From assembly GCA_963981525.1 (NCBI GenBank), contig CAXCDZ010000003.1:1-33542 (forward strand): a stretch of DNA of 33,542 bases, written 5' to 3'. The notes under the pieces are model-generated. The model saw nothing but the letters and a program-made list of their open reading frames with translations. It ran no database searches and was not told the origin of the DNA. Source of the stretch: CAXCDZ01 sp963981525. Lineage in GTDB: Bacteria; Patescibacteriota; Microgenomatia; UBA1400; UBA12108. Positions 6,773 to 14,238 of this stretch are shown here, piece after piece. The translations under genes were made by a program, and so were the position numbers. Each line of letters begins with the position of its first letter. Within the stretch, counting starts at the first letter, position 1.

Positions 6773-7045
6773 ATGAGCTACACAAACATGATGGGGTGGG
6801 GAAACAGCTGGGGATCATTTGGCACCGGCATCTCACTCTTTGTTCTCTGGAGCTTGCTCTGGAAAGGTCTCGCTCTCTGGCGCTCTGCCAAAGAAGATAA
6901 TAGATACTGGTTCATCGCTTTTCTCGTTGTCCACACCGGCGGATTACTTGAGTTAGCTTATCTCTTTTTCTTCGCCAAGGAAAAACTCAACCTCTCCACT
7001 ACCCCAAAAAAGAAACCAGCTAAGAAAAAATCAACCAAGAAATAG
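6773..7045 (+). CDS. DUF5652-like small membrane protein
   Basis: 90 residues with two hydrophobic helices: SLFVLWSLLWKGLALWRSA and YWFIAFLVVHTGGLLELAYLFFF, followed by a Lys-rich cytoplasmic tail (KKKPAKKKSTKK). The LLWKGLALWRSAKEDNRYWF core is characteristic of DUF5652, a family seen mostly in Patescibacteria. GAGGAGAAAGG a few bases before the ATG supports the start. It is convergent with rpoD with only two bases between the stops. Function unknown. Confidence 0.75.
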   Translation: MSYTNMMGWGNSWGSFGTGISLFVLWSLLWKGLALWRSAKEDNRYWFIAFLVVHTGGLLELAYLFFFAKEKLNLSTTPKKKPAKKKSTKK

Positions 7046-7047
7046 AG

Positions 7048-8292
7048 TTACTCCAAATAGTCCTGAAGCATCTTACGCTTGCTAGGATGCTTGAGTTTTC
7101 TAAGTGCCTTTGCCTCAATCTGTCGAATGCGCTCGCGTGTAACCCCAAACTCTCTCCCCACCTCCTCCAGTGTCATCGGTTTTGCTCCAAGCAAACCAAA
7201 CCGCATCTCCAACACCTTACCCTCTCGGTCCGATAGTGCAGCCAGCACCTCTTCGATATTCTCACGCAAAAGTCGCTGACTTGTTAGTTCATACGGAGTA
7301 GCTTGTTTAGTATCCTCAATAAAATCCCCTAGATAAGAATCCTTGTCGTCTCCAATCGGCGTCTCAAGAGAGGTTGTTTTCTGACTAATTTTCAGGATCT
7401 CTCGCACCTTCTCAGGTGTAATCTCCATCACCTCTCCTACTTCCTCAGGTGTAGGATCTCTCCCTAACTGTTGCATCAACTTACGGCTAGTTCTAATGAG
7501 CTTATTAATCGTCTCGACCATATGCACCGGGATCCTAATCGTTCTCGCTTGGTCAGCTATAGCACGAGTAATTGCCTGCCTAATCCACCACGTCGCATAA
7601 GTCGAAAACTTAAACCCCTTTTTCCAGTCATACTTCTCCACCGCTCGAATGAGTCCTTTGTTGCCTTCTTGGATTAAGTCTAGAAACGATAATCCTCTCC
7701 CAATATATTTTTTCGCAATCGAAACTACTAGGCGAAGGTTAGAGCTCGTTAACTTCTCCTTCGCCCTCAAACTACCCGCATCATTCTTCTGCGCTAGCTC
7801 AATCTCCTGGTCTCGAGTAAGTAAGGGAATACGCCCAATCTCTCGCAGATACATTCGCACTGGATCACTAATTGACCTAGAATCAATCGTCGTCAACATC
7901 TCTAGCTCCTTCTCCAGTTCCGAGGCTTTCTTCTCATCATCATCCGTCTCTGCCACAGTCTCAAACACATCAATCTCTTTGTATATTAGCTCCTCATACA
8001 AATCATCCAGCTGATCAATCCAGTTCTCTGCGTCAGGAAACAAACTCAAGATCTCATCTTGCGTCACGTACCCCCGACTCATTCCCTTGAGCACTAACTC
8101 ACGAATCTTCTTCTTGCGTACCCCACCCACACCTTCATCAGTATATGTAATCTCAGAACTATCTATTTTTTTATTTCTTTTTTTCGCTACTTTCTTAGCA
8201 GGTTTTTTCTCCACCTTTTTACCAACCTTTTTTGCAGGTTTCTTAACTACTTTTTTTGACTTAGTTGTTGTTTTCTTTTTCTTTGTTGGCAT
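7048..8292 (-). CDS. rpoD: primary sigma factor RpoD/SigA
   Basis: 414 residues. After a very Lys-rich N-terminal tail (about 45 residues) comes a region 1.1-like domain, region 1.2 (DPVRMYLREIGRIPLL), the RpoD signature in region 2 (LDLIQEGNKGLIRAVEKYDWKKGFKFSTYATWWIRQAI), region 3, and region 4 with its helix-turn-helix (EVGREFGVTRERIRQIEAKALRKL). It recognises -35/-10 promoters and recruits core RNA polymerase. It lies 45 bases downstream of dnaG, the conserved dnaG-rpoD arrangement. AAGGGG precedes the ATG, and TATACT lies upstream in the gap, so it also seems to have its own promoter. Confidence 0.97.
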   Translation of the reverse strand: MPTKKKKTTTKSKKVVKKPAKKVGKKVEKKPAKKVAKKRNKKIDSSEITYTDEGVGGVRKKKIRELVLKGMSRGYVTQDEILSLFPDAENWIDQLDDLYEELIYKEIDVFETVAETDDDEKKASELEKELEMLTTIDSRSISDPVRMYLREIGRIPLLTRDQEIELAQKNDAGSLRAKEKLTSSNLRLVVSIAKKYIGRGLSFLDLIQEGNKGLIRAVEKYDWKKGFKFSTYATWWIRQAITRAIADQARTIRIPVHMVETINKLIRTSRKLMQQLGRDPTPEEVGEVMEITPEKVREILKISQKTTSLETPIGDDKDSYLGDFIEDTKQATPYELTSQRLLRENIEEVLAALSDREGKVLEMRFGLLGAKPMTLEEVGREFGVTRERIRQIEAKALRKLKHPSKRKMLQDYLE

Positions 8293-8337
8293 ACAAAAAT
8301 CCCCTTATTTGCGTAGTATACTCGATTTTACTGTTTT

Positions 8338-10098
8338 TTATAACTCCGAAAGCATTTTTGACGTCTCACTAAACTCACTCTGAGCCTTCGCTAAGCCAGG
8401 ATTATTCCCACTTTTCTCCAGTTCATCTATTTTGCCGGAGAGTTGCTTTAGCCTCTCTTTTAGATACATCTCCTCAACTTCTTTTCTGACTTTTGACCAT
8501 TCTTTCTCTGAATTGGCAATTTCCGAGAGATCACTCAGATATGCTTTATCAAACACCGCAATCATTTCTGGTTTTAGCTTCTTCCCAAAACTCTCTATGC
8601 TCCACTCACCCTTATATCTTGCTAGCTCCGCCATAATCATTCGGATCACAGGCACTTCTAACCACAAAACATCAATCTCACTCAACTTCTCCTTAATCTG
8701 AACATAAAACTGCAAACTCAATGATAGCAAATATTCCTCCACTCGCTCTCTCCGACTCACCACCTCACCCTTCTCGATCTTCTTGACCACATGTTTTAGA
8801 TTAGAGAGTTTCTTTTTTTTATTCACTCTCTCTATCTCCTCAAAAATCGACTCTTCTGGCACTGACAGCTTCTTGGCAAGTAGCTGCGCATAATGCGCTT
8901 TCACCACTGCATTGCTAATACTCGCGAGCACCGGCACTACTTCTTGACTAATCAAACTCGCCCCAGTTCCACTCGACGGATCATTTCGCTCGCACGCTGT
9001 GTTAATCAGATAATCCCAAAACAGTGTCGCTCCCTTGACCATCTTTCGCCAAGCCTCTGGATTCTCACTCGCCACATCCCCCGGATCCTTACCTCCCGTA
9101 ATCTGGATCACTCGCACGGATAGCTCCAATGGATCTGCCACAAGCACCGCTCGCTTGACTGCCTCTTGTCCTGCCTTATCAGCGTCAAGAGCATACACCA
9201 CATTCTTGGTGTAACGAGCAATCAGTCTCCCCATCTCCTCGGTAAACGCACTCCCCTTGATTGCAACTACATTCTTCACCCCTGCCTGATAACTCGGAAG
9301 AACATCAAGCTCTCCCTCCACCAAAATAATCTGATCTCCCTTCCTAATCTGCTCTCTATTCTCATATAGTCCGTACAGCATCTTACTCTTATGATAGATC
9401 AAGGTCTCCGGCGAGTTAATATACTTCGCTTCTTTTTTATCATTTGAGAGTGTCCTCCCAGAAAACCCCACCACACTCCCTTTGTGGTCACGCAGTGGGA
9501 ACATCACACGCCCTCGAAATCGATCATAGTAATGTCCACTATCACTCCTAATCACAAGCCCCACGGCAGATAATTCCTCCATCGTGTAACCCTTTTTCTG
9601 GTTTAGGAATGTACTCACTCCCTGCCACTGCTTAGGCGCATAACCGAGTCCGTATAACTTAATTGCTCCTGCATTAATCTTTCTCTCTTTTAGATACCCT
9701 CTCGCTTCCTCTCCTGCCTTGTGAGTATTGAGTAGATATTGATAAAACTCACTAGCCATACTCATTATTTCCAAGAGTTTCTTCTTTTGCATATCCTGTG
9801 CAGTTGGTCGATAACTCTCAAGCTCCACCCCCACTCTCTGAGCAAGTGATTCCAGTGCCTCCAAAAAACTCATCCCATCATATTTCTGCAAAAATGAAAT
9901 CGCATCGCCCCCTTCGCCACACCCAAAACATTTGTAACTCTGTCTCTCCGGTGAAACAATAAAACTCGGTGATTTTTCTGAATGAAACGGACAGAGTCCC
10001 TTATAATGCCTCCCGGCTTTCTTAAGAGTCACACTCTCCCCCACGAGCTCCACTATCTCTACCTTTTGCTTGATCTCATCTACTTGATCTCTTGCCAT
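8338..10098 (-). CDS. dnaG: DNA primase DnaG
   Basis: 586 residues, full family length. The N-terminal CHC2 zinc finger has C36, H39, C57 and C60 (LCPFHSEKSPSF...YKCFGCGEGGDAI). The catalytic core follows (GYAPKQW, GRVMFPLRDHKGSVVGFSGR), then a Toprim domain with VEGELDVL (about 258-265) and ALDADKAGQEA. The C-terminal part is a helicase-binding-like helical region. It makes RNA primers for replication with DnaB. The ATG is preceded by AGGAGAACA. It heads the pair with rpoD. Confidence 0.97.
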   Translation of the reverse strand: MARDQVDEIKQKVEIVELVGESVTLKKAGRHYKGLCPFHSEKSPSFIVSPERQSYKCFGCGEGGDAISFLQKYDGMSFLEALESLAQRVGVELESYRPTAQDMQKKKLLEIMSMASEFYQYLLNTHKAGEEARGYLKERKINAGAIKLYGLGYAPKQWQGVSTFLNQKKGYTMEELSAVGLVIRSDSGHYYDRFRGRVMFPLRDHKGSVVGFSGRTLSNDKKEAKYINSPETLIYHKSKMLYGLYENREQIRKGDQIILVEGELDVLPSYQAGVKNVVAIKGSAFTEEMGRLIARYTKNVVYALDADKAGQEAVKRAVLVADPLELSVRVIQITGGKDPGDVASENPEAWRKMVKGATLFWDYLINTACERNDPSSGTGASLISQEVVPVLASISNAVVKAHYAQLLAKKLSVPEESIFEEIERVNKKKKLSNLKHVVKKIEKGEVVSRRERVEEYLLSLSLQFYVQIKEKLSEIDVLWLEVPVIRMIMAELARYKGEWSIESFGKKLKPEMIAVFDKAYLSDLSEIANSEKEWSKVRKEVEEMYLKERLKQLSGKIDELEKSGNNPGLAKAQSEFSETSKMLSEL

Positions 10099-10139
10099 TG
10101 TTCTCCTATTTTATCAAATAAACACCCTATTCACCTCAC

Positions 10140-10171
10140 CGACACGCTGATACGCTGACTCACTGATCTCA
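10140..10171. repeat. tandem octanucleotide repeat, locus A
   Basis: Four successive 8-base units, CGACACGC, TGATACGC, TGACTCAC and TGATCTCA, between dnaG and the next gene, touching that gene's stop codon. It is the same family as loci at 13638, 20295 and 26084. Confidence 0.7.
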
Positions 10172-10792
10172 GTATCTCTCCCCAGTCTTCTTCATCGCAA
10201 AAGCTCGAAACTGATCCAGTTTTTCTTTTTCTTTATTAAAAGTAAAAATCAACTTATTCATCCAGTTATGCAGATCCTCTGCCATCTGGATGTTTACGAT
10301 CTTAAAGTTCTTGATATTCCCTGCACTAGACCTGGCAACAAATGTTCCTAGCTTAAATATAGCCTGGAGATATCCCTTACTATACGCCGCCGAATCCACT
10401 ACCTTATCCAGAGTCAGTGACATCTGATATCTCGTCCACGGTGTAGTGTGGATAAACTTGGTAAGCCTACGAGTAGTAATAATAAACAAAGTCTTACGGT
10501 AGACCTGCCACCCCCACCACAATCCCCCAAACATCACCACTAACCCAAGCACCATAATCACTCCCACAATCCACCCAGTCGCAAAATTAAGCATCTCACC
10601 AGTTTGCGCAACTAGCACCGCTCCTATCACGATCGCCACTGCCGTCGCAAGAAAAAATCCCGTTAGTCGTGCCGCAAGCATCACCGGACTCTCGCGAGTT
10701 ATATAGAGAATTCTCTCATCCTCTGCTTGTCCAGGAAACTTAACTCCAGTATATGGAGCTTGATAATCTGTAGCTTCAAAAATATTTTGCAT
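10169..10792 (-). CDS. membrane protein with bacterial PH-like domain
   Basis: 207 residues. Two membrane spans (about 35-62, LTGFFLATAVAIVIGAVLVA; about 75-105, GWIVGVIMVLGLVVMFGGLWWGW) precede a domain with LFIITTRRLTKF...LTLDKVVDSAAYSKGYLQAIFKLGTFVA, the pattern of bacterial PH-like (YdbT/bPH) domains. Such proteins lie at the cytoplasmic face; their ligands are mostly unknown. It starts 22 bases downstream of tRNA-Ser(GGA) on the same strand, with AGAAGG upstream, and may be co-transcribed with it. Confidence 0.7.
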   Translation of the reverse strand: MQNIFEATDYQAPYTGVKFPGQAEDERILYITRESPVMLAARLTGFFLATAVAIVIGAVLVAQTGEMLNFATGWIVGVIMVLGLVVMFGGLWWGWQVYRKTLFIITTRRLTKFIHTTPWTRYQMSLTLDKVVDSAAYSKGYLQAIFKLGTFVARSSAGNIKNFKIVNIQMAEDLHNWMNKLIFTFNKEKEKLDQFRAFAMKKTGERY

Positions 10793-10814
10793 AACTCAAA
10801 AACCTTCTTATTTG

Positions 10815-10897
10815 CGGAGGAGGCGGGACTCGAACCCGCGAGAGCTTGCGCTCGCATCCTTTCCAAGAATGTGCCGTAGCCACTGGGCCACTCCTCC
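10815..10897 (-). tRNA. tRNA-Ser(GGA)
   Basis: An 83-base class II tRNA: acceptor GGAGGAG/CTCCTCC, anticodon stem CATTC/GGATG, loop TTGGAAA, long variable arm GAGC-GCAA-GCTC, T arm GCGGG-TTCGAGT-CCCGC, discriminator G73, no encoded CCA. It lies eight bases downstream of a LAGLIDADG endonuclease gene on the same strand. Confidence 0.93.
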
Positions 10898-10905
10898 ACT
10901 TTCTC

Positions 10906-11931
10906 CTATTTTAACTTACCCAGCCTATTTCTGCCAGATGAATACTCAACAAGTCTATTGAGATGTTTTATATTCCTAGGTTCAAATACTTCAAAAAATC
11001 TTTTTGCTGTCCTAGTTCCATATAGAAAAGAGTTGTAACCAGAGCCATGCACCCCAAACCCATTCTCTTGCAATCCCAACTTATAACTACTCAACAATGG
11101 AACAGATGCCGAAGTAAATGACAAGCCAAAATGGATATATTGATATCCATTCACAGTATGTCTATGAGTAAATGTTCCTCCATCAGTATCATAAAGTCCC
11201 CTCATGCAAGCTCTAAGATAATCAGAATTATTCTTGATCCACTCTGGAATATCAACCTGATGTCTGATTTTGTTTCCTGTTTTCAGTCCCAAACCTTCCA
11301 ATATTTCTGTGAATTTCACTCCAGAGAAAATCACTCTAATAATATTCTGTTTTGGATACGAACATACAGATGGTTTTGCCCCAAACAATTTATCCGCTAG
11401 CTCACATACATGCTTTGCATACTCGATATCATCCATCATGTGCAAGCTAATTTGACATTGAGTTTTAGTTAAACAACCATCGCCCAATACTATCCCCACA
11501 AATTCAGCTAATTTCGTAGAGTGCTTTGGTATTACAAATTTACTTGCAACCCTGCATCCTAATTTTCGATAATAATCAGGATTCTCTCTTCTTTTCTTCT
11601 GAGACACCCTTCCTCCCTTAGCTCGATCAGCTTGAGTTAGTGTCACACCATACATCTCTATTCTCTTCTTGGCTCCCTTACTACCATTCACTCTCCCACT
11701 CCACCACTCTTCTCTCTCTTCGATTACTGTAGGAATTGACAATCCAGATAGATCACTTAATAATTCCATTTTATTTTTGCTGGGCAATATCTTCCCCGCA
11801 ATCCAATCTCGATAATTACGACCTGACATACCAATTAATTTTCCCACCTCCTCCGCGCTCAACCCCAACTGATCACGTACGCCTCTAAGAAACTCAGCCT
11901 GTTCACTCTTATCCATCACCAACCTAGTCAT
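10906..11931 (-). CDS. LAGLIDADG homing endonuclease with N-terminal HTH
   Basis: 341 residues from the preferred start. An XRE-like helix-turn-helix (LGLSAEEVGKLIGMSGRNYRDWIAGK) leads, followed by a basic linker. Two LAGLIDADG motifs follow: FVGIVLGDG (about 144-152) and RGLYDTDGG (about 244-252), each with the acidic metal ligand. Two motifs mean a monomeric, site-specific endonuclease. It is free-standing, not in an intron or intein, and its stop is eight bases before tRNA-Ser(GGA). A promoter (TTGACT, 17 bases, TAGTAT, 11937-11965) ends five bases before ATG 11931, so I reject the longer ATG 11958 inside that promoter; ATG 11916 is a further option. Confidence 0.85.
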   Translation of the reverse strand: MTRLVMDKSEQAEFLRGVRDQLGLSAEEVGKLIGMSGRNYRDWIAGKILPSKNKMELLSDLSGLSIPTVIEEREEWWSGRVNGSKGAKKRIEMYGVTLTQADRAKGGRVSQKKRRENPDYYRKLGCRVASKFVIPKHSTKLAEFVGIVLGDGCLTKTQCQISLHMMDDIEYAKHVCELADKLFGAKPSVCSYPKQNIIRVIFSGVKFTEILEGLGLKTGNKIRHQVDIPEWIKNNSDYLRACMRGLYDTDGGTFTHRHTVNGYQYIHFGLSFTSASVPLLSSYKLGLQENGFGVHGSGYNSFLYGTRTAKRFFEVFEPRNIKHLNRLVEYSSGRNRLGKLK

Positions 11932-11936
11932 ACTTA

Positions 11937-11965
11937 ATACTAACAATACCCGAATCATTAGTCAA
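11937..11965 (-). promoter_or_regulatory. promoter of the LAGLIDADG gene
   Basis: -35 TTGACT (11960-11965) and -10 TAGTAT (11937-11942) on the minus strand with a 17-base spacer. The -10 box is five bases from ATG 11931, implying a leaderless or nearly leaderless transcript. The -35 box lies just upstream of the divergent -10 box at 11970. Confidence 0.6.
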
Positions 11966-11966
11966 G

Positions 11967-11984
11967 TGATATACTCAATTTATG
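11967..11984 (+). promoter_or_regulatory. extended -10 promoter, leaderless start
   Basis: TGATATACT (TGN plus TATACT at 11970-11975) followed by six bases and the ATG at 11982. There is no purine-rich ribosome site, so the transcript probably begins at the start codon. Confidence 0.55.
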
Positions 11985-12446
11985 CCTACCTGGAAACTAC
12001 CTCCCAAGATCAAGATCTACGAAGCACTCGGCGCTATCGCCGACGAGCGGATCGAGCTAGATGGCAACACGTCCCGTGTCTACTCCAGTAGCAGAGGCAA
12101 ATTCTACACCGTCTCATATGATCCAGATAACAACTCCATTATGGCCAATGACAACGGCTCATACTGGCAGGGATATCTCGGCTACCCTTCTATCGCTTAC
12201 CTCCTTGCAACCAAGATTATTTCTTACTCCCCAAAAATCGCTCACTATCTAATCGATATCAAATGGAAAGATCTTAATACTCAGTTAAAAAATGACTGGG
12301 ATAAAACAATCAATCATCTTCACAAGACTCTCACCCCTCAACAACTAGATCTTCTGACCACAGAAATCAATCGAATTCACGAGTATCTTAAATCTCACCC
12401 CATAAATAAACTCGGCAAACGAACAAAGCCTCCTTCTGGCTACTAA
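11982..12446 (+). CDS. hypothetical protein
   Basis: 154 residues, no family recognised. The N-terminal half (KIYEALGAIADERI...GKFYTVSYDPDNNSIMANDNGSYWQGYLGYPSIAYLL) looks like a compact mixed fold; the C-terminal half is helical and charged (KDLNTQLKNDWDKTINHLHKTLTPQQLDLL), possibly a coiled coil. There is no signal or membrane segment. It is convergent with tRNA-Ser(CGA), five bases away. Confidence 0.7.
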   Translation: MPTWKLPPKIKIYEALGAIADERIELDGNTSRVYSSSRGKFYTVSYDPDNNSIMANDNGSYWQGYLGYPSIAYLLATKIISYSPKIAHYLIDIKWKDLNTQLKNDWDKTINHLHKTLTPQQLDLLTTEINRIHEYLKSHPINKLGKRTKPPSGY

Positions 12447-12451
12447 AAATG

Positions 12452-12533
12452 CGGAGAGTACAGGAGTCGAACCTGTTTGAGATTGCTCCCACTAGTTTTC
12501 GAAACTAGCGCATTACCGTCCTGCCCACTCTCC
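12452..12533 (-). tRNA. tRNA-Ser(CGA)
   Basis: An 82-base class II tRNA: acceptor GGAGAGT/ACTCTCC, anticodon stem CTAGT/ACTAG, loop TTCGAAA, long variable arm, T arm ACAGG-TTCGACT-CCTGT, discriminator G73, no encoded CCA. Confidence 0.92.
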
Positions 12534-12559
12534 AGACGTAGATATTGTACCAAAAGCTC

Positions 12560-12577
12560 TGCTATACTAAAACTATG
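12560..12577 (+). promoter_or_regulatory. extended -10 promoter, leaderless start
   Basis: TGCTATACT (TGN plus TATACT at 12563-12568), then six bases (AAAACT) and ATG 12575. This is the same architecture as at 11967. Confidence 0.55.
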
Positions 12578-13087
12578 CCTACCACAGCACCTCAACTCAA
12601 CCAAACACAAAAATCCCTCATTACCTGGGCCGCCCCCGCTCGCCCTTTCAAGGAACGCACTCGCGAGTTCTACACTACTATCCTCAGCATCGCCTTTCTC
12701 CTCACCATCATTCTCTTTTTGCTCAAGGAGTTTCTCCTCATCGGTGTCATCATGGCTTTCGCCTTCCTCAGCTATGTCCTCTCCACCCACAAACCAGATG
12801 ATGTCACACACGAGCTCACCTCAGAAGGAATAGTATCCGACGGCAAGCTCTACTCATGGGAAACATTCACCAACTACTGGATCGAGAAGAAGTTCGACCA
12901 AGAAGTCATAATGGTCAAAACCAAAACCACAATCCCTGGCCTAATCCTCATGGTTATCGACCAAAAAAAGAAAAAGCAAATCACTCAGATTCTTGAAAAA
13001 TACCTCCCACAAGAAAAGCCAGCCGACAACTTCGTTAGTCGTGCTAGTTCCTGGCTCTCAGACAAAGTTCCCCTCGAAAACACCTAA
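12575..13087 (+). CDS. two-span membrane protein of unknown function
   Basis: 170 residues. Two adjacent hydrophobic segments (TTILSIAFLLTIILFLLKEFL and IGVIMAFAFLSYVL, about 33-72) are followed by a cytoplasmic domain (THELTSEGIVSDGKLYSWETFTNYWIEKKF...VMVKTKTTIPGLILMVI) that resembles the YcxB/PH-like fold seen in other small CPR membrane proteins. ATG 12575 is preferred over an upstream ATG at 12545 because the latter lies before the -10 box. It is followed by the tRNA-Arg gene. Function unknown. Confidence 0.75.
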   Translation: MPTTAPQLNQTQKSLITWAAPARPFKERTREFYTTILSIAFLLTIILFLLKEFLLIGVIMAFAFLSYVLSTHKPDDVTHELTSEGIVSDGKLYSWETFTNYWIEKKFDQEVIMVKTKTTIPGLILMVIDQKKKKQITQILEKYLPQEKPADNFVSRASSWLSDKVPLENT

Positions 13088-13101
13088 TTCTCAACTTGGG
13101 T

Positions 13102-13107
13102 TATAAT
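13102..13107 (+). promoter_or_regulatory. -10 box of tRNA-Arg
   Basis: A TATAAT hexamer lies ten bases before the mature tRNA 5' end. I see no convincing -35 box. Confidence 0.45.
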
Positions 13108-13117
13108 ATTACCTCCT

Positions 13118-13189
13118 GCTCCCGTCGTTCAACGGATAGGACACCAGTTTGCGGAACTGGCAATGCAAGTTCGATTCTTGCCGGGAGCA
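13118..13189 (+). tRNA. tRNA-Arg(GCG)
   Basis: A 72-base cloverleaf: acceptor GCTCCCG/CGGGAGC, D arm with CGGATAGGA typical of Arg tRNAs, anticodon stem CCAGT/ACTGG, loop TTGCGGA giving anticodon GCG, T arm GCAAG-TTCGATT-CTTGC, discriminator A73. Most bacteria instead use Arg(ACG) modified to inosine for this codon box. The three bases after A73 are CCC, so CCA is not encoded. Confidence 0.88.
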
Positions 13190-13197
13190 CCCTTCAA

Positions 13198-13707
13198 CTA
13201 CAGTAGTTTACTTGCTGCCACCAAAACCTCCCGCTCACTCTCAAAGCCCAGTAGCTTCATTGCCTCCTCATAACTCACCCACTTCCTCTCACTCATCTCC
13301 CAGCCATGATCTGGCAGCTCTTCCTCTAGCTCCATCAGGTAAAACACCACCTTCTTGTGTACCTCTACTCCCTCTCCCCCATCTTCCTGATACTTCTTCA
13401 CTCTCCGCTCGCTTACCTGGCCATTTGCACTCTCTCCCACCTGCTTACCCAGCTCTGCCACATATGAGTACTCTATCGTCTTTACTGGCACTAGATTAAC
13501 TACCTTCGCCATCACCCCCACCTCCTCCTCTACCTCACGCACAGCAGTCTCTACTAACCCCTCTCCTTTCTCTACCAACCCCTTCGGGAGCACCCATTTG
13601 CTGTACCCAGAGTGCTTTCCGATCAAGAATTGCCAACTGACACGCTGACCTGCCGACACGCTGACACGCCGACACACTACTCCTCCAGCCGACAACTCTT
13701 CTTTCAT
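13198..13707 (-). CDS. Nudix hydrolase
   Basis: 169 residues from the preferred start. The Nudix box is intact: GLVEKGEGLVETAVREVEEEVGV matches GX5EX7REUXEEXGU, and the metal-binding glutamates are present. The family hydrolyses nucleoside diphosphate derivatives; SKWVLPKGLVEKGEG resembles diadenosine-polyphosphate/mRNA-cap-type or dNTP-cleaning members, but the substrate is not decidable. Residues encoded by 13638-13677 (RRVSVSAGQRVSW) arise from tandem octanucleotide repeats inserted near the N-terminus. ATG 13707 lies six bases after TATAAT (13714-13719, minus strand); a start at 13734 would lie upstream of that box. Confidence 0.88.
   Translation of the reverse strand: MKEELSAGGVVCRRVSVSAGQRVSWQFLIGKHSGYSKWVLPKGLVEKGEGLVETAVREVEEEVGVMAKVVNLVPVKTIEYSYVAELGKQVGESANGQVSERRVKKYQEDGGEGVEVHKKVVFYLMELEEELPDHGWEMSERKWVSYEEAMKLLGFESEREVLVAASKLL
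13638..13677. repeat. tandem octanucleotide repeat, locus B (in the Nudix gene)
   Basis: Five 8-base units: TGACACGC, TGACCTGC, CGACACGC, TGACACGC, CGACACAC. It lies in the N-terminal coding part of the Nudix gene and adds about 13 residues without breaking the frame. Confidence 0.75.
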
Positions 13708-13745
13708 ATCCATATTATATCCTATGTAGTACAATAGTCTCGTCT

Positions 13746-13829
13746 GGTGAGGTGCTCCGAATGGTTAAGGAACCAGTCTTGAAAACTGGCGCCCGCAAGG
13801 GCTTGCAGGTTCGAGTCCTGTCCTCACCG
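13746..13829 (+). tRNA. tRNA-Ser(TGA)
   Basis: An 84-base class II tRNA: acceptor GGTGAGG/CCTCACC, anticodon stem CCAGT/ACTGG, loop CTTGAAA, variable arm GCCC-GCAA-GGGC, T arm GCAGG-TTCGAGT-CCTGT, discriminator G73. Its last six bases overlap the 3' end of the convergent ftsB-like gene. This is the third serine tRNA in 3 kb. Confidence 0.93.
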
Positions 13830-14177
13830 CCCAAGTATTACATCCAACCACTTCTCCCAATTTGTTTTTTTAGCTGTCTTTTCTTCCTGAGAACTGATCA
13901 CTGAGAACTGATCACTATCCTCTGGTACGATTACTACCACCTCTCCTTCCTTCGCCAGGTTCAGCTCATCTCTAGCTATCTTCTCTAGATAATCCTCTCC
14001 CTGAACATACTCCAGCTTCTCGAGTAACTCTGCTCGCTGATTACCTAGCTCTTGCTTCTCCTCAAGCAAACTCTCCACCCTTCCCCTGGAGTGCTTTGAT
14101 TTCTCAATTCCCTTGACCAGAGAAACGATGAGAACTACCTGAAATCCAATTATTCCCCACTTTAGATATTTATTCAT
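13824..14177 (-). CDS. ftsB: FtsB/DivIC-like septum formation protein
   Basis: 117 residues in the FtsB/DivIC layout: a short cytoplasmic start, one membrane span (WGIIGFQVVLIVSLVKGI), a coiled coil (VESLLEEKQELGNQRAELLEKLEYVQ) and the post-coil motif DYLEKIARDELNLAKEGEVVVIVPE. FtsB links FtsL and FtsQ in the divisome. The C-terminal tail contains DQFSVISSQEE, encoded by a 14-base tandem duplication (13887-13914), so the tail length may vary. It is divergent from the recombinase gene at 14239. Confidence 0.8.
   Translation of the reverse strand: MNKYLKWGIIGFQVVLIVSLVKGIEKSKHSRGRVESLLEEKQELGNQRAELLEKLEYVQGEDYLEKIARDELNLAKEGEVVVIVPEDSDQFSVISSQEEKTAKKTNWEKWLDVILGR
13887..13914. repeat. 14-bp perfect tandem duplication in the ftsB-like gene
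   Basis: CTGAGAACTGATCA occurs twice head to tail. It encodes part of the polar tail after the conserved FtsB domain. The 14-base unit is not a multiple of three, so loss of one copy would shift the frame of the last residues. Confidence 0.7.
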
Positions 14178-14238
14178 AATTTGCTATTTATATATTAACG
14201 GTTGCATTACATCCCATAATATTGTATTATTCTCCCAT

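Noticed and set aside
10699..10899. Minus-strand frame over tRNA-Ser(GGA)
   Set aside because: It is the translation of a tRNA and of another gene's start; no independent support.
12443..12833. Open frames on both strands over tRNA-Ser(CGA) and the start of the 12575 gene
   Set aside because: They overlap a clear tRNA and a membrane-protein gene in other frames and have biased, non-protein-like composition.
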